Assembly (NCBI GenBank): GCA_011389515.1
Contig: JAABUA010000017.1
Coordinates: 1 to 54,667, forward strand
DNA from: Desulfobacteraceae bacterium
Lineage (GTDB): Bacteria; Desulfobacterota; Desulfobacteria; Desulfobacterales; Desulfosalsimonadaceae
DNA length: 54,667 nucleotides
Direction of reading: 5' to 3'
The position numbers were made by a program, and so were the translations under genes. Below, one piece after another: positions 42,902 through 52,027 of this stretch. Numbering within the stretch: position 1 is the stretch's first letter; the number at the start of each line of letters is the position of its first letter. The notes under the pieces were generated by a model. The model was not told where the DNA came from. It saw only the letters and a program-made list of their open reading frames with translations, and made no database searches.

Positions 42902-44077
42902 ATGAGCATGATACGCACAGGACTCGAAAATCTTGCAAAATCCCCGCCCGCGTGTCTTGAAGGAAAGCGACTTGGGCTTCTCTGCAACCCGGCATCCGTG
43001 GACAGCCGGCTTACGCACGCCAGGGATATACTTTACCAAATATATGGAAACGGGCTTGCGGCCCTGTTTTCACCCCAGCATGGCCTGTATGCTGAAAAAC
43101 AAGACAATATGGTCGAATCAGAAGACCTTTACGATCCGGAGCTTGCCATTCCCGTTTTCAGCCTTTACGGGAAAACCCGCCGCCCCACGGGCGAAATGAT
43201 GGATCTGATTGATGTGCTCATTGTGGACATGATCGATGTGGGCACCCGCGTTTACACCTTTGTAACCACGCTCGCATACTGCCTCGAAGAAGCGAAAAAA
43301 AGGGACATAACCGTTGTCGTGCTCGATCGGCCGAATCCAACGGGCGGGATTCAGGTGGAAGGGAACTGTCTCAAGGCTGCATATACCTCCTTTGTTGGAC
43401 GATACCCCGTACCGATGCGGCATGGCTTGACAATTGGAGAATATGCAGGTTGGATCAATACGCATTTCAGTATCGGATGCAATCTGGAAGTGATTCCCAT
43501 GCAGGGTTGGCGAAGAAGCATGTATTACCGGGATACGGGACTCTTCTGGGTTGCCCCGTCACCCAACCTTCCCACACCGGAATCCGCACTGGTATACCCG
43601 GGCCAGGTCATATGGGAAGGCACCAACATTTCTGAAGGGCGGGGCACCACGCAGCCTTTTGAGCTTTTCGGAGCGCCTTTTCTTGATACAGACAGGATAC
43701 TGTCCTTTATGGGCGGCAACCGACTGGAAGGCTGCACCCTTCGCCCGGCGGTATTCGAGCCGACTTCCAACAAATGGAAAGGCACCCCGTGCCGCGGCTT
43801 TCAACTTCACGTCACCGATCCCGCCCGATACAAACCCTATGAAACTTCGCTCAAACTTCTTGCAGCGATCCTTTTTCACCATAAAGACCGGTTTGAGTGG
43901 AAGACGCCGCCTTACGAGTACGAATTTGAAACGCTTCCCATTGACTTGATTCTCGGCGACGGAGAGCTCCGACAAAAAATTGAAGCAGGCGGAAATGTAA
44001 CCGAAATGTTGCGAAAATGCCGGCCGGAGATTGATTCGTTTATTGAATGCAGCCGACCCTTCCGGCTTTATGAATAA
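42902..44077 (+). CDS. DUF1343 exo-beta-N-acetylmuramidase, NamZ-like
   Basis: The protein is 391 residues. NamZ releases N-acetylmuramic acid from the non-reducing end of peptidoglycan fragments. Family marks include LLCNPASVD, FSPQHGLYAE, the catalytic region DVLIVDMIDVGTRVYTF, DRPNPTGG, GLTIGEYAGW, APSPNLPTPESALVYPG and EGTNISEGRGTTQPFE. The N-terminus shows no signal peptide, unlike secreted NamZ, so cytoplasmic action on imported fragments is likely. AGGAAAGATC precedes the ATG. It is 3.4 kb from the MurU-AmgK fusion on the same strand. Confidence 0.9.
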   Translation: MSMIRTGLENLAKSPPACLEGKRLGLLCNPASVDSRLTHARDILYQIYGNGLAALFSPQHGLYAEKQDNMVESEDLYDPELAIPVFSLYGKTRRPTGEMMDLIDVLIVDMIDVGTRVYTFVTTLAYCLEEAKKRDITVVVLDRPNPTGGIQVEGNCLKAAYTSFVGRYPVPMRHGLTIGEYAGWINTHFSIGCNLEVIPMQGWRRSMYYRDTGLFWVAPSPNLPTPESALVYPGQVIWEGTNISEGRGTTQPFELFGAPFLDTDRILSFMGGNRLEGCTLRPAVFEPTSNKWKGTPCRGFQLHVTDPARYKPYETSLKLLAAILFHHKDRFEWKTPPYEYEFETLPIDLILGDGELRQKIEAGGNVTEMLRKCRPEIDSFIECSRPFRLYE

Positions 44078-44105
44078 AGGGTGACGGGACAATAGGGCAA
44101 TAAAA

Positions 44106-44138
44106 AAAACCCTGCAGAAAAAATTTCTGCAGGGTTTT
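44106..44138. terminator. Bidirectional terminator
   Basis: A perfect 15-bp stem (44106-44120 with 44124-44138; core CCCTGCAG/CTGCAGGG) has an AAA loop, and A and T runs lie on either side. It separates the NamZ gene from the convergent small membrane protein gene. Confidence 0.93.
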
Positions 44139-44175
44139 ACATCCCGCCAAAAGATTTCGGGAATTCGATTCTTTA

Positions 44176-44460
44176 TTATTTCGCCTTGAGGGCCTCGAGT
44201 TCTTTTCTGAGCTCCTCATTTTCCTTTTTTAAATGGTTTGCATCTTCTGCGCCACCGCCTGCAGCAGTGGGTTCAACCGGGGTTTCTTTCTGCCAGGTAT
44301 CTTTCAATTCATCAAATCCCAGATACAGGGCAAGACAACCGCCAAGGAGCAACATTACGGGAATGGCACCGGCCAGAAGCGTAAGGAACTCGGAAAACCA
44401 AACCGCCAGACCAATCACACCAATTACGGCTGCTACTGCACCGCCAACTAAAGTCTTCAT
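44176..44460 (-). CDS. Small membrane protein with C-terminal coiled coil
   Basis: The protein is 94 residues with a strong ribosome-binding site (AAAGGAGG). Two hydrophobic segments (about 4-20 and 27-47) precede a linker with Pro/Gly and a charged heptad-rich tail (HLKKENEELRKELEALKAK) that forms a coiled coil, probably cytoplasmic or periplasmic. I do not recognise the family and no function is proposed. It lies between terminator and the 344-bp spacer, with its own promoter. Confidence 0.72.
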   Translation of the reverse strand: MKTLVGGAVAAVIGVIGLAVWFSEFLTLLAGAIPVMLLLGGCLALYLGFDELKDTWQKETPVEPTAAGGGAEDANHLKKENEELRKELEALKAK

Positions 44461-44804
44461 AAAGCCACGTCCTCCTTTAATTTAAATATTCATCCGCATA
44501 ATTTATAATTCGGGGCTCCCAAGGGGGATTACTTACTTATTGAATATAATATGAAGTTTCATCTAACACAACCCTGATTGTAAAGCAAGGAAAAATCAAT
44601 TGCCAGCCGTCACGGTTGCAACTTGCATTTTCTATTGCCCGTTGCTATTGTAACCGGTATTGAAAGACGTTATCGTTCATTGTAGAGATTTGCACGGACA
44701 CAGTTGGGACGAACCCTATACGGACTTCCATGAAGGTGCCATCGCATGCAAAACATCGCTCGCCATACTGTAATGAGCCATAAACTTTAAAAAACAACGA
44801 TATC
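44461..44804. other. Intergenic spacer, no gene recognised
   Basis: The 344 bp between the small membrane protein gene and the divergent acyltransferase gene hold no convincing coding frame or RNA. It is moderately AT-rich and must contain the promoters of both neighbours, but I cannot place them confidently. Confidence 0.5.
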
Positions 44805-47462
44805 ATGGCCCTATTAAAACGACCCCTGCCGGAATCAGGATCAACAAAAATGCATGCGGAACCGCAAAATCAACCACCTGAAAAGCGGAAAGAGAATAGG
44901 CCTTATTTCTGCTATATCCCCTCAAAAAAGGGGTTTTTTGTCGGTCTGTTGCTCAAAGTCCTTTTTTTCCGGATCAAACTCGACCCTACACTTACAAAAT
45001 CACTCAAAAATCTAGAAAAATCAGGCATTGTCGTATTTGTAAACAAATATAAAAGCAAGTTTGACTTTCTGTTTTATCATACACGCCTCAAGCATGAAAA
45101 ACTGCCATATCCGGTTATCGGCTTTGATTACAGGTTTATTTTCTATCAGCCTTTCCGCCGGCTTGCAAAGGGCGTTCTTTTTTACGCACGTCACCTTTAT
45201 ACGCACCGGAAATTCCCAAACCCGTATGCTGCACATTTTTACAAAAAAAGCCTTTTAAACGGGGAATCAGGAATAATCTCACTGATCGAGGAAAAAGGGC
45301 TTCACCGGCGCATGGTGGAATCGAGAACCGATCCTGTCGATTATCTCATCGAAATGCAGAAAACCATAAATGAGCCCATTTATCTTGTTCCACAGCTTAT
45401 TCTTTACGACAAAGCCCCTCAATCAAGGCAACTGCCTGTCATCGATCTCCTGTTCGGCACAAAGGAACGTCCGGGAAGGATACGGCGGCTCTACATGATA
45501 CTGACCAATCCGAAAAAAATAATCATTGAAGCGGCCAAACCCATAAACCTCAGGGATTATCTTGAACAAAAGGAGGTTCGGGAGCACAGCCAGAAAAATC
45601 AAGCGGTCTTCCTCCGCCGTCATCTGCTTGCCCAGATAAACCGGCACAGACAGTCCATTACCGGCCCGGCGCTGAAATCAAGAGAAGAAATCATGGAAGA
45701 GGTATTAACCAACCCGGAAATGCAGCGTACAATCATTTCTTATGCTGCTGAAAAACAAAAACCGATCCATGACGCCCAGAAGGAGGCCGCGGGATACCTC
45801 GACGAAATTGCATCCGACTACAGCCAGCGAATCGTTGAAATGTTCGACATGGGACTTCGGTGGACCATGAGAATGATGTTCGATGGAATGGTCATCGACT
45901 ATGACGGATTAAACCGCATCAAACAACAATCCCAAAAAGGGCCCACCATCCTGATCCCCTGCCACAAGAGCCACCTGGATTACCTTATTTTGTCATACGT
46001 GTTTTACCACAACAACATGCCGACCCCCCACATTGCGGCAGGCAAAAACCTTTCTTTCTGGCCCCTTGGCCCGATTTTCCGTGGTGGCGGCGCCTTTTTT
46101 CTCAGGCGGTCCTTTAAAGGGGAACCGCTTTATCCAAAAATCTTTTCAGCGTACCTGTATAAAATACTTGATGAAGGCTTTCACGTTGAATTTTTCATTG
46201 AAGGCGGCAGAAGCCGGACCGGAAAGCTGCTGGCGCCAAAGATCGGCTTTCTCAATCTCCTCTGGGAGGCATACCTGAAAAGCAACTGGGACGACATGTA
46301 TTTTGTTCCGGTTTTCATCGGATATGACCGGGTTCTCGAGGAAAAAGCCTATGTGCACGAGCTTAGCGGCGGGAAAAAAACCCCGGAAAACCTGAAAAAC
46401 ATATTTAAGGCGCGAAAAGTATTACGAAAAAAATATGGCAAAATCTATATTAATTTCGAAACACCGATTTCGTTAAAAGAATATTTCGAACGACTGGAAA
46501 TCGACTTTTCGAAACTCTCCAAAGAGGATCAAAAGGAGAGATGCTACCGGTTCGGCGAAAAAATCATCAGCGCAATTAACGGACAATCCGTTATAACCCC
46601 CTATGCCATTGTTGCCGGTGCACTGCTCAACTGCTCACGCAAAAGAATTTATTACAAGCAGTTGATGGAAACGATGGAAACATACATGAACTACCTCGAA
46701 AACAAGCGGACAAAGCTTGCCGATACCCTTTTTATCGATCGGCAGAGCACCATTGACTACGTAATGGACACCTTTACCGCAAACAAATACATTGATCGAA
46801 GTGCGCCCCACAAAAATGCATTTCCGCCGCCAAACCCGATAATAAAGGTGCATGAAAGCAAACGCCCCAATTTGGAGTTTTATAAAAACAACGGCATCAT
46901 ACACTTCATACCGGGCGCATATACGGCGCTGGCCATTCTGGCGCTCGACGCCTTTCAGTTTCAGTCTTCCGGCGTCCATCCCCATTACGCTTTTTTGAAA
47001 GACTTTTTCCAGCTTGAATTCATATTCGATCCCGATGACGAGATAGAAAAGGCGGTAAGGAAAAATATCAAGGCCTTTATCGACGATGCCTTGTTAATGC
47101 CGCACCCCGTGATGCCGGATACGTACAACCTCACGTCATCCGGTTTTCGAAAACTGCAGTTTTTTGCCGAATTTCTTGCGGCCTATTTCGATTCATACTG
47201 GGTCGTTCTGAATTTTTTCATGCGGTATACCGACAAATCCATATTTGACATCAAGGACCCCATTAAAAAAATTCAGGCCATGGGAAATCGGATGTTCAAG
47301 CGCCAGGAAATCACCCATATTGAGGGGCTCTCCAGAATCAACTACAAAAATGCGGTTTCCTATTTTACCCAGCACGGCCTGATAAACCCCGAAACAGACA
47401 GGGAAAAACTGGACTATTTCGTCAAAGAAACGCAGTTTTACATGCGTCTTTTATCACACTGA
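44805..47462 (+). CDS. PlsB-type glycerol-3-phosphate acyltransferase
   Basis: The protein is 885 residues; the start at 44805 lacks a clear ribosome-binding site and Met 16 is an alternative. The central domain has all four PlsB motifs: HKSHLDY (near 387), GGAFFLRRSF, FIEGGRSRTGK (near 467) and VPVFIGYD. It would acylate position 1 of glycerol 3-phosphate. The N-terminal third (about 40-260) looks like a second, degraded acyltransferase unit: FVNKYKSKFDF has Asn where catalytic His is expected, and IYLVPQLILYDKAP mirrors motif IV. The C-terminal 300 residues are helical. It is followed after 70 bp by the MurU-AmgK gene. Confidence 0.88.
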   Translation: MALLKRPLPESGSTKMHAEPQNQPPEKRKENRPYFCYIPSKKGFFVGLLLKVLFFRIKLDPTLTKSLKNLEKSGIVVFVNKYKSKFDFLFYHTRLKHEKLPYPVIGFDYRFIFYQPFRRLAKGVLFYARHLYTHRKFPNPYAAHFYKKSLLNGESGIISLIEEKGLHRRMVESRTDPVDYLIEMQKTINEPIYLVPQLILYDKAPQSRQLPVIDLLFGTKERPGRIRRLYMILTNPKKIIIEAAKPINLRDYLEQKEVREHSQKNQAVFLRRHLLAQINRHRQSITGPALKSREEIMEEVLTNPEMQRTIISYAAEKQKPIHDAQKEAAGYLDEIASDYSQRIVEMFDMGLRWTMRMMFDGMVIDYDGLNRIKQQSQKGPTILIPCHKSHLDYLILSYVFYHNNMPTPHIAAGKNLSFWPLGPIFRGGGAFFLRRSFKGEPLYPKIFSAYLYKILDEGFHVEFFIEGGRSRTGKLLAPKIGFLNLLWEAYLKSNWDDMYFVPVFIGYDRVLEEKAYVHELSGGKKTPENLKNIFKARKVLRKKYGKIYINFETPISLKEYFERLEIDFSKLSKEDQKERCYRFGEKIISAINGQSVITPYAIVAGALLNCSRKRIYYKQLMETMETYMNYLENKRTKLADTLFIDRQSTIDYVMDTFTANKYIDRSAPHKNAFPPPNPIIKVHESKRPNLEFYKNNGIIHFIPGAYTALAILALDAFQFQSSGVHPHYAFLKDFFQLEFIFDPDDEIEKAVRKNIKAFIDDALLMPHPVMPDTYNLTSSGFRKLQFFAEFLAAYFDSYWVVLNFFMRYTDKSIFDIKDPIKKIQAMGNRMFKRQEITHIEGLSRINYKNAVSYFTQHGLINPETDREKLDYFVKETQFYMRLLSH

Positions 47463-47532
47463 CCGGATAATGCAGCATGGCCGCAATCGTTGGACAGAAC
47501 GGCACTGCTGAAAAGGACAGACGAATAACCGC

Positions 47533-49308
47533 ATGAAAGCGCTTGTATTATCGGCAGGATTCGGTACCCGCCTGAACCCGCATACCCATAAAATTCCCAA
47601 ACCACTGTTTCCTGTGGGCGGCCGCCCCATTATCGATATCATCATAAGGAGACTCGTGCGCGCCGGCGTGACCGATATCGCCGTAAATCTCCACCATCTG
47701 GCGAATACAATCGAATCCTTCCTGAAAAACCAGCATTACGGCGTTGATATCACCATCCGGTACGAACCTGTTCTTCTGGGTACAGGGGGGGCCGTGGGCA
47801 ATTTTTCGGATTTTTTTTCTGACGGTCCGTTTATCGTCATCAACAGCGATGTCCTGACCGATATCGACATCCAGAAAATCTATGGCGCCCATGTTTCCCG
47901 AAAATATCCGGCAACCCTTGTCATGCACGATTATCCCCTGTTCAACAAGGTGTCGGTTGATACGGACGGGCTGATACATTGTTTTTCGGGCAGGGAAAAA
48001 CCCGGCCGCAAGCTGCTCGCGTTTACGGGCATCTCCGTGATCGACCCGGCCATATACCGATTTATTTCGCCGGGAGAGGCCTGCTGCATTATCGACATAT
48101 ACAGACGAATGATACGGTCCGGGGAAAAAATTGCGGCCCATACCGTATCCGGTCATTACTGGAACGATCTGGGCACGCCGGAACGTTTTCGGGATGCCGT
48201 GGCAGACCACATGACACCCGTGGTATTTGAAAAAGTTTACGGAAACGCTTTTACGGGGCCGCTGCAAAGGCTGAAGCTCGCCGGGGACGGGTCCGACCGC
48301 AAATGGTACCGGGTGGAAAAAGACGGGAAGACGATCATAATGGCCGACCACGGTATTCACGCGGATGCGTCCACGGCCCAGGTCGATGCCTTTATCGCCA
48401 TCGGACGGCATTTGGCTGAACATGGCATCCCGGTGCCGGAGATCCTTGATATGGACCGGTTTTCCGGACTTGTTTTCATGCAGGACCTGGGAGACACCCT
48501 GCTGCAGGAAGTCGTTTCAAACCAGCCGGACAGTAAAAACGGCGCTGAGAAAACCCTTGCCCATTACCGGCGGATCATCGACATCCTCGTTGAAATGTCC
48601 GTGCGCGGAAAAAACGGATTTGATACCACGTGGGCCTATGAGGGCGCATCCTATGACCGTAAAATGATCCTCGAAAAGGAATGCCGGTATTTCACGGAAT
48701 GTTTTTTAAAAGGATATTTAGGCTTTTGGGCCAATTCGGAGTCAGCACTTGCAGGGGCGTTTGAACACCTGGCCGACGCCATCCTTGACAATGCATATAC
48801 CGGTCTGATGCACCGCGATTTTCAATCCAGAAATATCATGGTAAAAAAAGACCGTTATTATATTATCGATTTCCAGGGGGCACGGCTCGGCCCCTTTCAA
48901 TACGATCTGGCCTCGCTGCTGGCAGACCCCTATGTGAACCTCAACCGCGAAATGAGGGAATCCTTGCTTGTCCATGCCGCAGATGTCATGAAAAACCAAA
49001 TCGGCCGGGGCGATCTTGACACCTCACGATTCGTCATCGGTTATCGCTACTGCTGCATATCAAGGCTGATGCAGGCGCTTGGGGCCTACGGGTTTCTGAG
49101 CCGGGTCAAAAAGAAACCCCGGTTTGAAAAATATATACCGATCGCCCTTGCCGGTCTGTCATTTGAACTGGAAGCGCTGCCGGACACCTGTGCCGATACC
49201 GGCCTTGCCCCGCTTGCCGAAATCGTTTCCAATGCAATGATCCGTTTGGAGGCAAATATGGCCAAACGCGGCCTCACGGCAACCGGCAGCCTGCGGGAAA
49301 CCTGTTGA
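47533..49308 (+). CDS. MurU-AmgK fusion: MurNAc kinase and MurNAc-1-P uridylyltransferase
   Basis: This 591-residue bifunctional enzyme covers two steps. Residues 1-235 are a nucleotidyltransferase like MurU, with SAGFGTRLNPHTHKIPKPL, LGTGGAVGNF and YWNDLGTPERFRDA. Residues about 250-560 are an aminoglycoside-phosphotransferase-like kinase of the AmgK type, with EDLG-like MQDLGDTLL, the catalytic loop LMHRDFQSRNIMV (near residue 427) and IDFQGARLGPFQYDLASLLADP. In pseudomonads AmgK phosphorylates MurNAc at C1 and MurU makes UDP-MurNAc, bypassing de novo synthesis and fosfomycin block. In this gene both are one polypeptide, with the order MurU then AmgK. Confidence 0.85.
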   Translation: MKALVLSAGFGTRLNPHTHKIPKPLFPVGGRPIIDIIIRRLVRAGVTDIAVNLHHLANTIESFLKNQHYGVDITIRYEPVLLGTGGAVGNFSDFFSDGPFIVINSDVLTDIDIQKIYGAHVSRKYPATLVMHDYPLFNKVSVDTDGLIHCFSGREKPGRKLLAFTGISVIDPAIYRFISPGEACCIIDIYRRMIRSGEKIAAHTVSGHYWNDLGTPERFRDAVADHMTPVVFEKVYGNAFTGPLQRLKLAGDGSDRKWYRVEKDGKTIIMADHGIHADASTAQVDAFIAIGRHLAEHGIPVPEILDMDRFSGLVFMQDLGDTLLQEVVSNQPDSKNGAEKTLAHYRRIIDILVEMSVRGKNGFDTTWAYEGASYDRKMILEKECRYFTECFLKGYLGFWANSESALAGAFEHLADAILDNAYTGLMHRDFQSRNIMVKKDRYYIIDFQGARLGPFQYDLASLLADPYVNLNREMRESLLVHAADVMKNQIGRGDLDTSRFVIGYRYCCISRLMQALGAYGFLSRVKKKPRFEKYIPIALAGLSFELEALPDTCADTGLAPLAEIVSNAMIRLEANMAKRGLTATGSLRETC

Positions 49309-49381
49309 AACAGCCGGCAGATATTGATAATGATAAGGTAACTGGATTTGCCACGCTTTATCCATAAATAAGGATGCATCA

Positions 49382-50209
49382 ATGGCTGCACAAAAAGTTA
49401 TGATCAACGGGCTTCCCGGAAACGTCGCAAAAATGCTCGTTTCCCACGTCCTGTCCGACAACCGTTTTGAACTGGTGGAATACTCCCTTACCGGGCCTGA
49501 AATTACCGATGACACCTGCGGAATCGCCGGCCGGTCGATTTCCCTTTTGCGGCCCGCCGGCCGGGATGCGGCCATGGAAAGCATCAAACAGGAAACGGGG
49601 GATTTCATATCCATTGATTTCACTCACCCCACGGCGGTAAATGAAAACGCTGCCTTCTACTGCAGAAACGGACTTCCTTTTGTCATGGGTACCACCGGAG
49701 GGGACCGGGATGCACTTGTGCAGGCCGTGGCGACCTCTTCCATATGCGCGGTCATCGCGCCCAACATGGCAAAGCAGATCGTCGGGCTTCAGGCCATGAT
49801 GGCCCATGCGGCAGAAAACTTCCCCGGCCTTTTTGCCGGGTACAGCCTGTCCATACGGGAAAGCCACCAGGCAACCAAAGCGGATACCAGCGGAACCGCC
49901 CGGGCCATGGTCGGATACTTCAACCAATTGGGGATCGCTTTCAACGAATCAGACATCATCAAGGTCCGAAATCCGGAGGAACAGAAAGCAATGGGCGTCC
50001 CTGAAGCGCACATCACTGGTCATGGTTGGCACACGTACACCCTTGTCTCCCCTGACAAAAGCGCCGTTTTCCAATTCGTCCACAACATCAATGGCCGTGA
50101 TATTTATGCCCAGGGCACTTTTGACGCCGTATTGTTTTTATCCCAAAAGACCCGCGGCAGACAATCCGGAAGAGTGTTTTCCATGATCGATGTTTTAAAA
50201 GGTATTTAG
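49382..50209 (+). CDS. dapB: 4-hydroxy-tetrahydrodipicolinate reductase (DapB-like)
   Basis: This 275-residue reductase of the lysine/diaminopimelate pathway uses NAD(P)H. Family marks are the N-terminal VMINGLPGNVAKM Rossmann loop, DFTHPTAVNENAAFY, VMGTTGGDRDAL, IAPNMAKQIVGL and the catalytic SLSIRESHQATKADTSGTA. The sequence resembles the plant/cyanobacterial type of DapB rather than the enterobacterial one, with a shortened glycine motif. It follows the MurU-AmgK gene by 73 bp and is 9 bp before the binding protein gene. Diaminopimelate is a peptidoglycan building block, so the placement fits cell-wall metabolism. Confidence 0.87.
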   Translation: MAAQKVMINGLPGNVAKMLVSHVLSDNRFELVEYSLTGPEITDDTCGIAGRSISLLRPAGRDAAMESIKQETGDFISIDFTHPTAVNENAAFYCRNGLPFVMGTTGGDRDALVQAVATSSICAVIAPNMAKQIVGLQAMMAHAAENFPGLFAGYSLSIRESHQATKADTSGTARAMVGYFNQLGIAFNESDIIKVRNPEEQKAMGVPEAHITGHGWHTYTLVSPDKSAVFQFVHNINGRDIYAQGTFDAVLFLSQKTRGRQSGRVFSMIDVLKGI

Positions 50210-50218
50210 GTCAGATAC

Positions 50219-52009
50219 ATGCAGCGATTTCTCATCATCTGCACATTGCTTATATTTGCGGGCATTGCCCTTGGAGCAGTTTCAAAAGCCTCTGCAGAAC
50301 AGGTCTTTCCGGACAGCTCCTGGGAGGACCGGCCGGATCCCATCGCAAGCGCTGACGCACGACCCGGGGGGGAGATCGTCGTCTTCGGCGGGCAGTATCC
50401 CAAAAGCCTGAACTATTACCTGGACACGAATGTACTTTCATCGGAAATCTTCGGCGTAATGTTCGAGTCGCTGTTGGGCATCAACCCGGTCAACCTGGAA
50501 TATGAACCCGCCATCGCCAGTAAATGGATGATTTCAGAAGACAAGACCACGTATACGTTTCACATCGACAAAAAGGCCCGGTGGAGCGACGGAAAGCCAA
50601 TTACGGCCGGAGATGTCAAGTGGACATATGATGTCATCATGGATCCGCAAAACATGACCGGCCCCCACAAAATCAACATGGAGCGCTTTTATTCACCGCA
50701 GGTGATCGACACGCACACCATCCGTTTTACGGCCAAAGAAGTTCACTGGAAAAACCTGCTTGCTTTGGGCGGTTTTTCCCTTCTGCCGGAACATGCCTAC
50801 GGGGATATGAATTTCAACACCATCGTTTTTGAATTTCCGGTCGTCTCCGGTCCCTATCGGCCGGGCCAAATTCAAGAGGGTTCATGGATCGCATTCGAGC
50901 GCAGGGATGACTGGTGGCAGCAAAACCGGCTGCGCCACAAAAACAAATTCAACTTTGACAAGGTGACGTTCCGATTTTTCGCCGAGCGTGAAAATGCTTT
51001 CGAGGCCTTCAAAAAGGGGCGCATCGATTTGTTCCCGGTATACACCTCCCGCATCTGGATCAATGAAACCACGGGAAATGCGTTTTTCCAAAACCACATT
51101 GTCAAGCAGCGCATTTACAATCACCAGCCCATCGGCTTTCAGGGATTTGCCATGAACATGAGGCGCTTCCCGTTTGATGATGAAAGGGTACGAAAAGCCA
51201 TGGCAATGCTGCTTGACCGGGAAAAAATGAACCAGACACTGATGTATAACCAGTACTTCCTGCACCGGTCGTATTTTGAGGACCTGTACTCCCCCGATCA
51301 TCCATGCCCCAACCCGCTTATTGAAAAAGACAGCCGAAAAGCCAGAAATCTTCTTTTCGAGGCAGGATGGGAGGTAAACCCGGAAACCGGGTACATGGAG
51401 AAAAACGGCAGAAATTTCTCCTTCAAGTTTCTCACCCGCGCTGCCGGTTCCGGAAGGTTCCTGGCCATTTATGCCGAAGACCTCAAAGATGCCGGCATTG
51501 AAATGGTTGTTGATCAGAAGGACTGGGCGTCATGGGCCAGGGACATGGACGAGTTCAATTACGATATGACATGGGCGGCGTGGAGCGCAGGGATCTTCAA
51601 GGATCCGGAAAGCATGTGGTCGACGGCCGAAGCGGAGCGCCAGGGCGGATCGAATATCACCGGGTATAAAAACCCGGAAATCGACAGGCTCATTGAAGCG
51701 CAGAAAACCATTTTCGATGCCCAAAAGAGAAATGACATATACAGGAGAATGGACCAAATCATCACGGCGGCCTATCCGTATGTGCTGCTCTGGAATATCG
51801 ACTACATCCGGCTGCTTTACTGGAACAAGTTCGGAACGCCCGAAACGGTGCTGTCCAAATACGGCAGGGAAAACAGCGCGCTCTGGTACTGGTGGTCTGA
51901 TCCGGATGCAAAAGCCGCTCTTTCAGACGCTGCGTCCATGAACCTGCCTCTCCCCCCCCGGGAGATGAACATCCATTTTGATGAACGGTTTAAGGACGCA
52001 TCCAAATAA
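50219..52009 (+). CDS. Periplasmic peptide/muropeptide-binding protein (SBP family 5, YejA-like)
   Basis: The protein is 596 residues with a signal peptide (residues 1-26, ending KASA). The family 5 solute-binding signatures are present: YEPAIASKW, FHIDKKARWSDGKPITAGDVKWTYD split by the typical W-x-D-G-x-P-x-T-A-x-D pattern, and FAMNMRRFPFDDERVRKAM. Length and the DP..YFE..YSPDHPC region resemble YejA, the partner of YejBEF. Related binding proteins in Agrobacterium import muropeptides for recycling. No permease or ATPase genes follow, because alaS is convergent, so the transporter is encoded elsewhere. It starts 9 bp after dapB. Confidence 0.88.
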   Translation: MQRFLIICTLLIFAGIALGAVSKASAEQVFPDSSWEDRPDPIASADARPGGEIVVFGGQYPKSLNYYLDTNVLSSEIFGVMFESLLGINPVNLEYEPAIASKWMISEDKTTYTFHIDKKARWSDGKPITAGDVKWTYDVIMDPQNMTGPHKINMERFYSPQVIDTHTIRFTAKEVHWKNLLALGGFSLLPEHAYGDMNFNTIVFEFPVVSGPYRPGQIQEGSWIAFERRDDWWQQNRLRHKNKFNFDKVTFRFFAERENAFEAFKKGRIDLFPVYTSRIWINETTGNAFFQNHIVKQRIYNHQPIGFQGFAMNMRRFPFDDERVRKAMAMLLDREKMNQTLMYNQYFLHRSYFEDLYSPDHPCPNPLIEKDSRKARNLLFEAGWEVNPETGYMEKNGRNFSFKFLTRAAGSGRFLAIYAEDLKDAGIEMVVDQKDWASWARDMDEFNYDMTWAAWSAGIFKDPESMWSTAEAERQGGSNITGYKNPEIDRLIEAQKTIFDAQKRNDIYRRMDQIITAAYPYVLLWNIDYIRLLYWNKFGTPETVLSKYGRENSALWYWWSDPDAKAALSDAASMNLPLPPREMNIHFDERFKDASK

Positions 52010-52027
52010 TGCCTGCTTTTCCTTGTT

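Noticed and set aside
47548..48423. 291-residue open frame opposite the MurU-AmgK gene
   Set aside because: Despite its length it is antisense to a well-supported enzyme, with unnatural composition rich in His and Arg.
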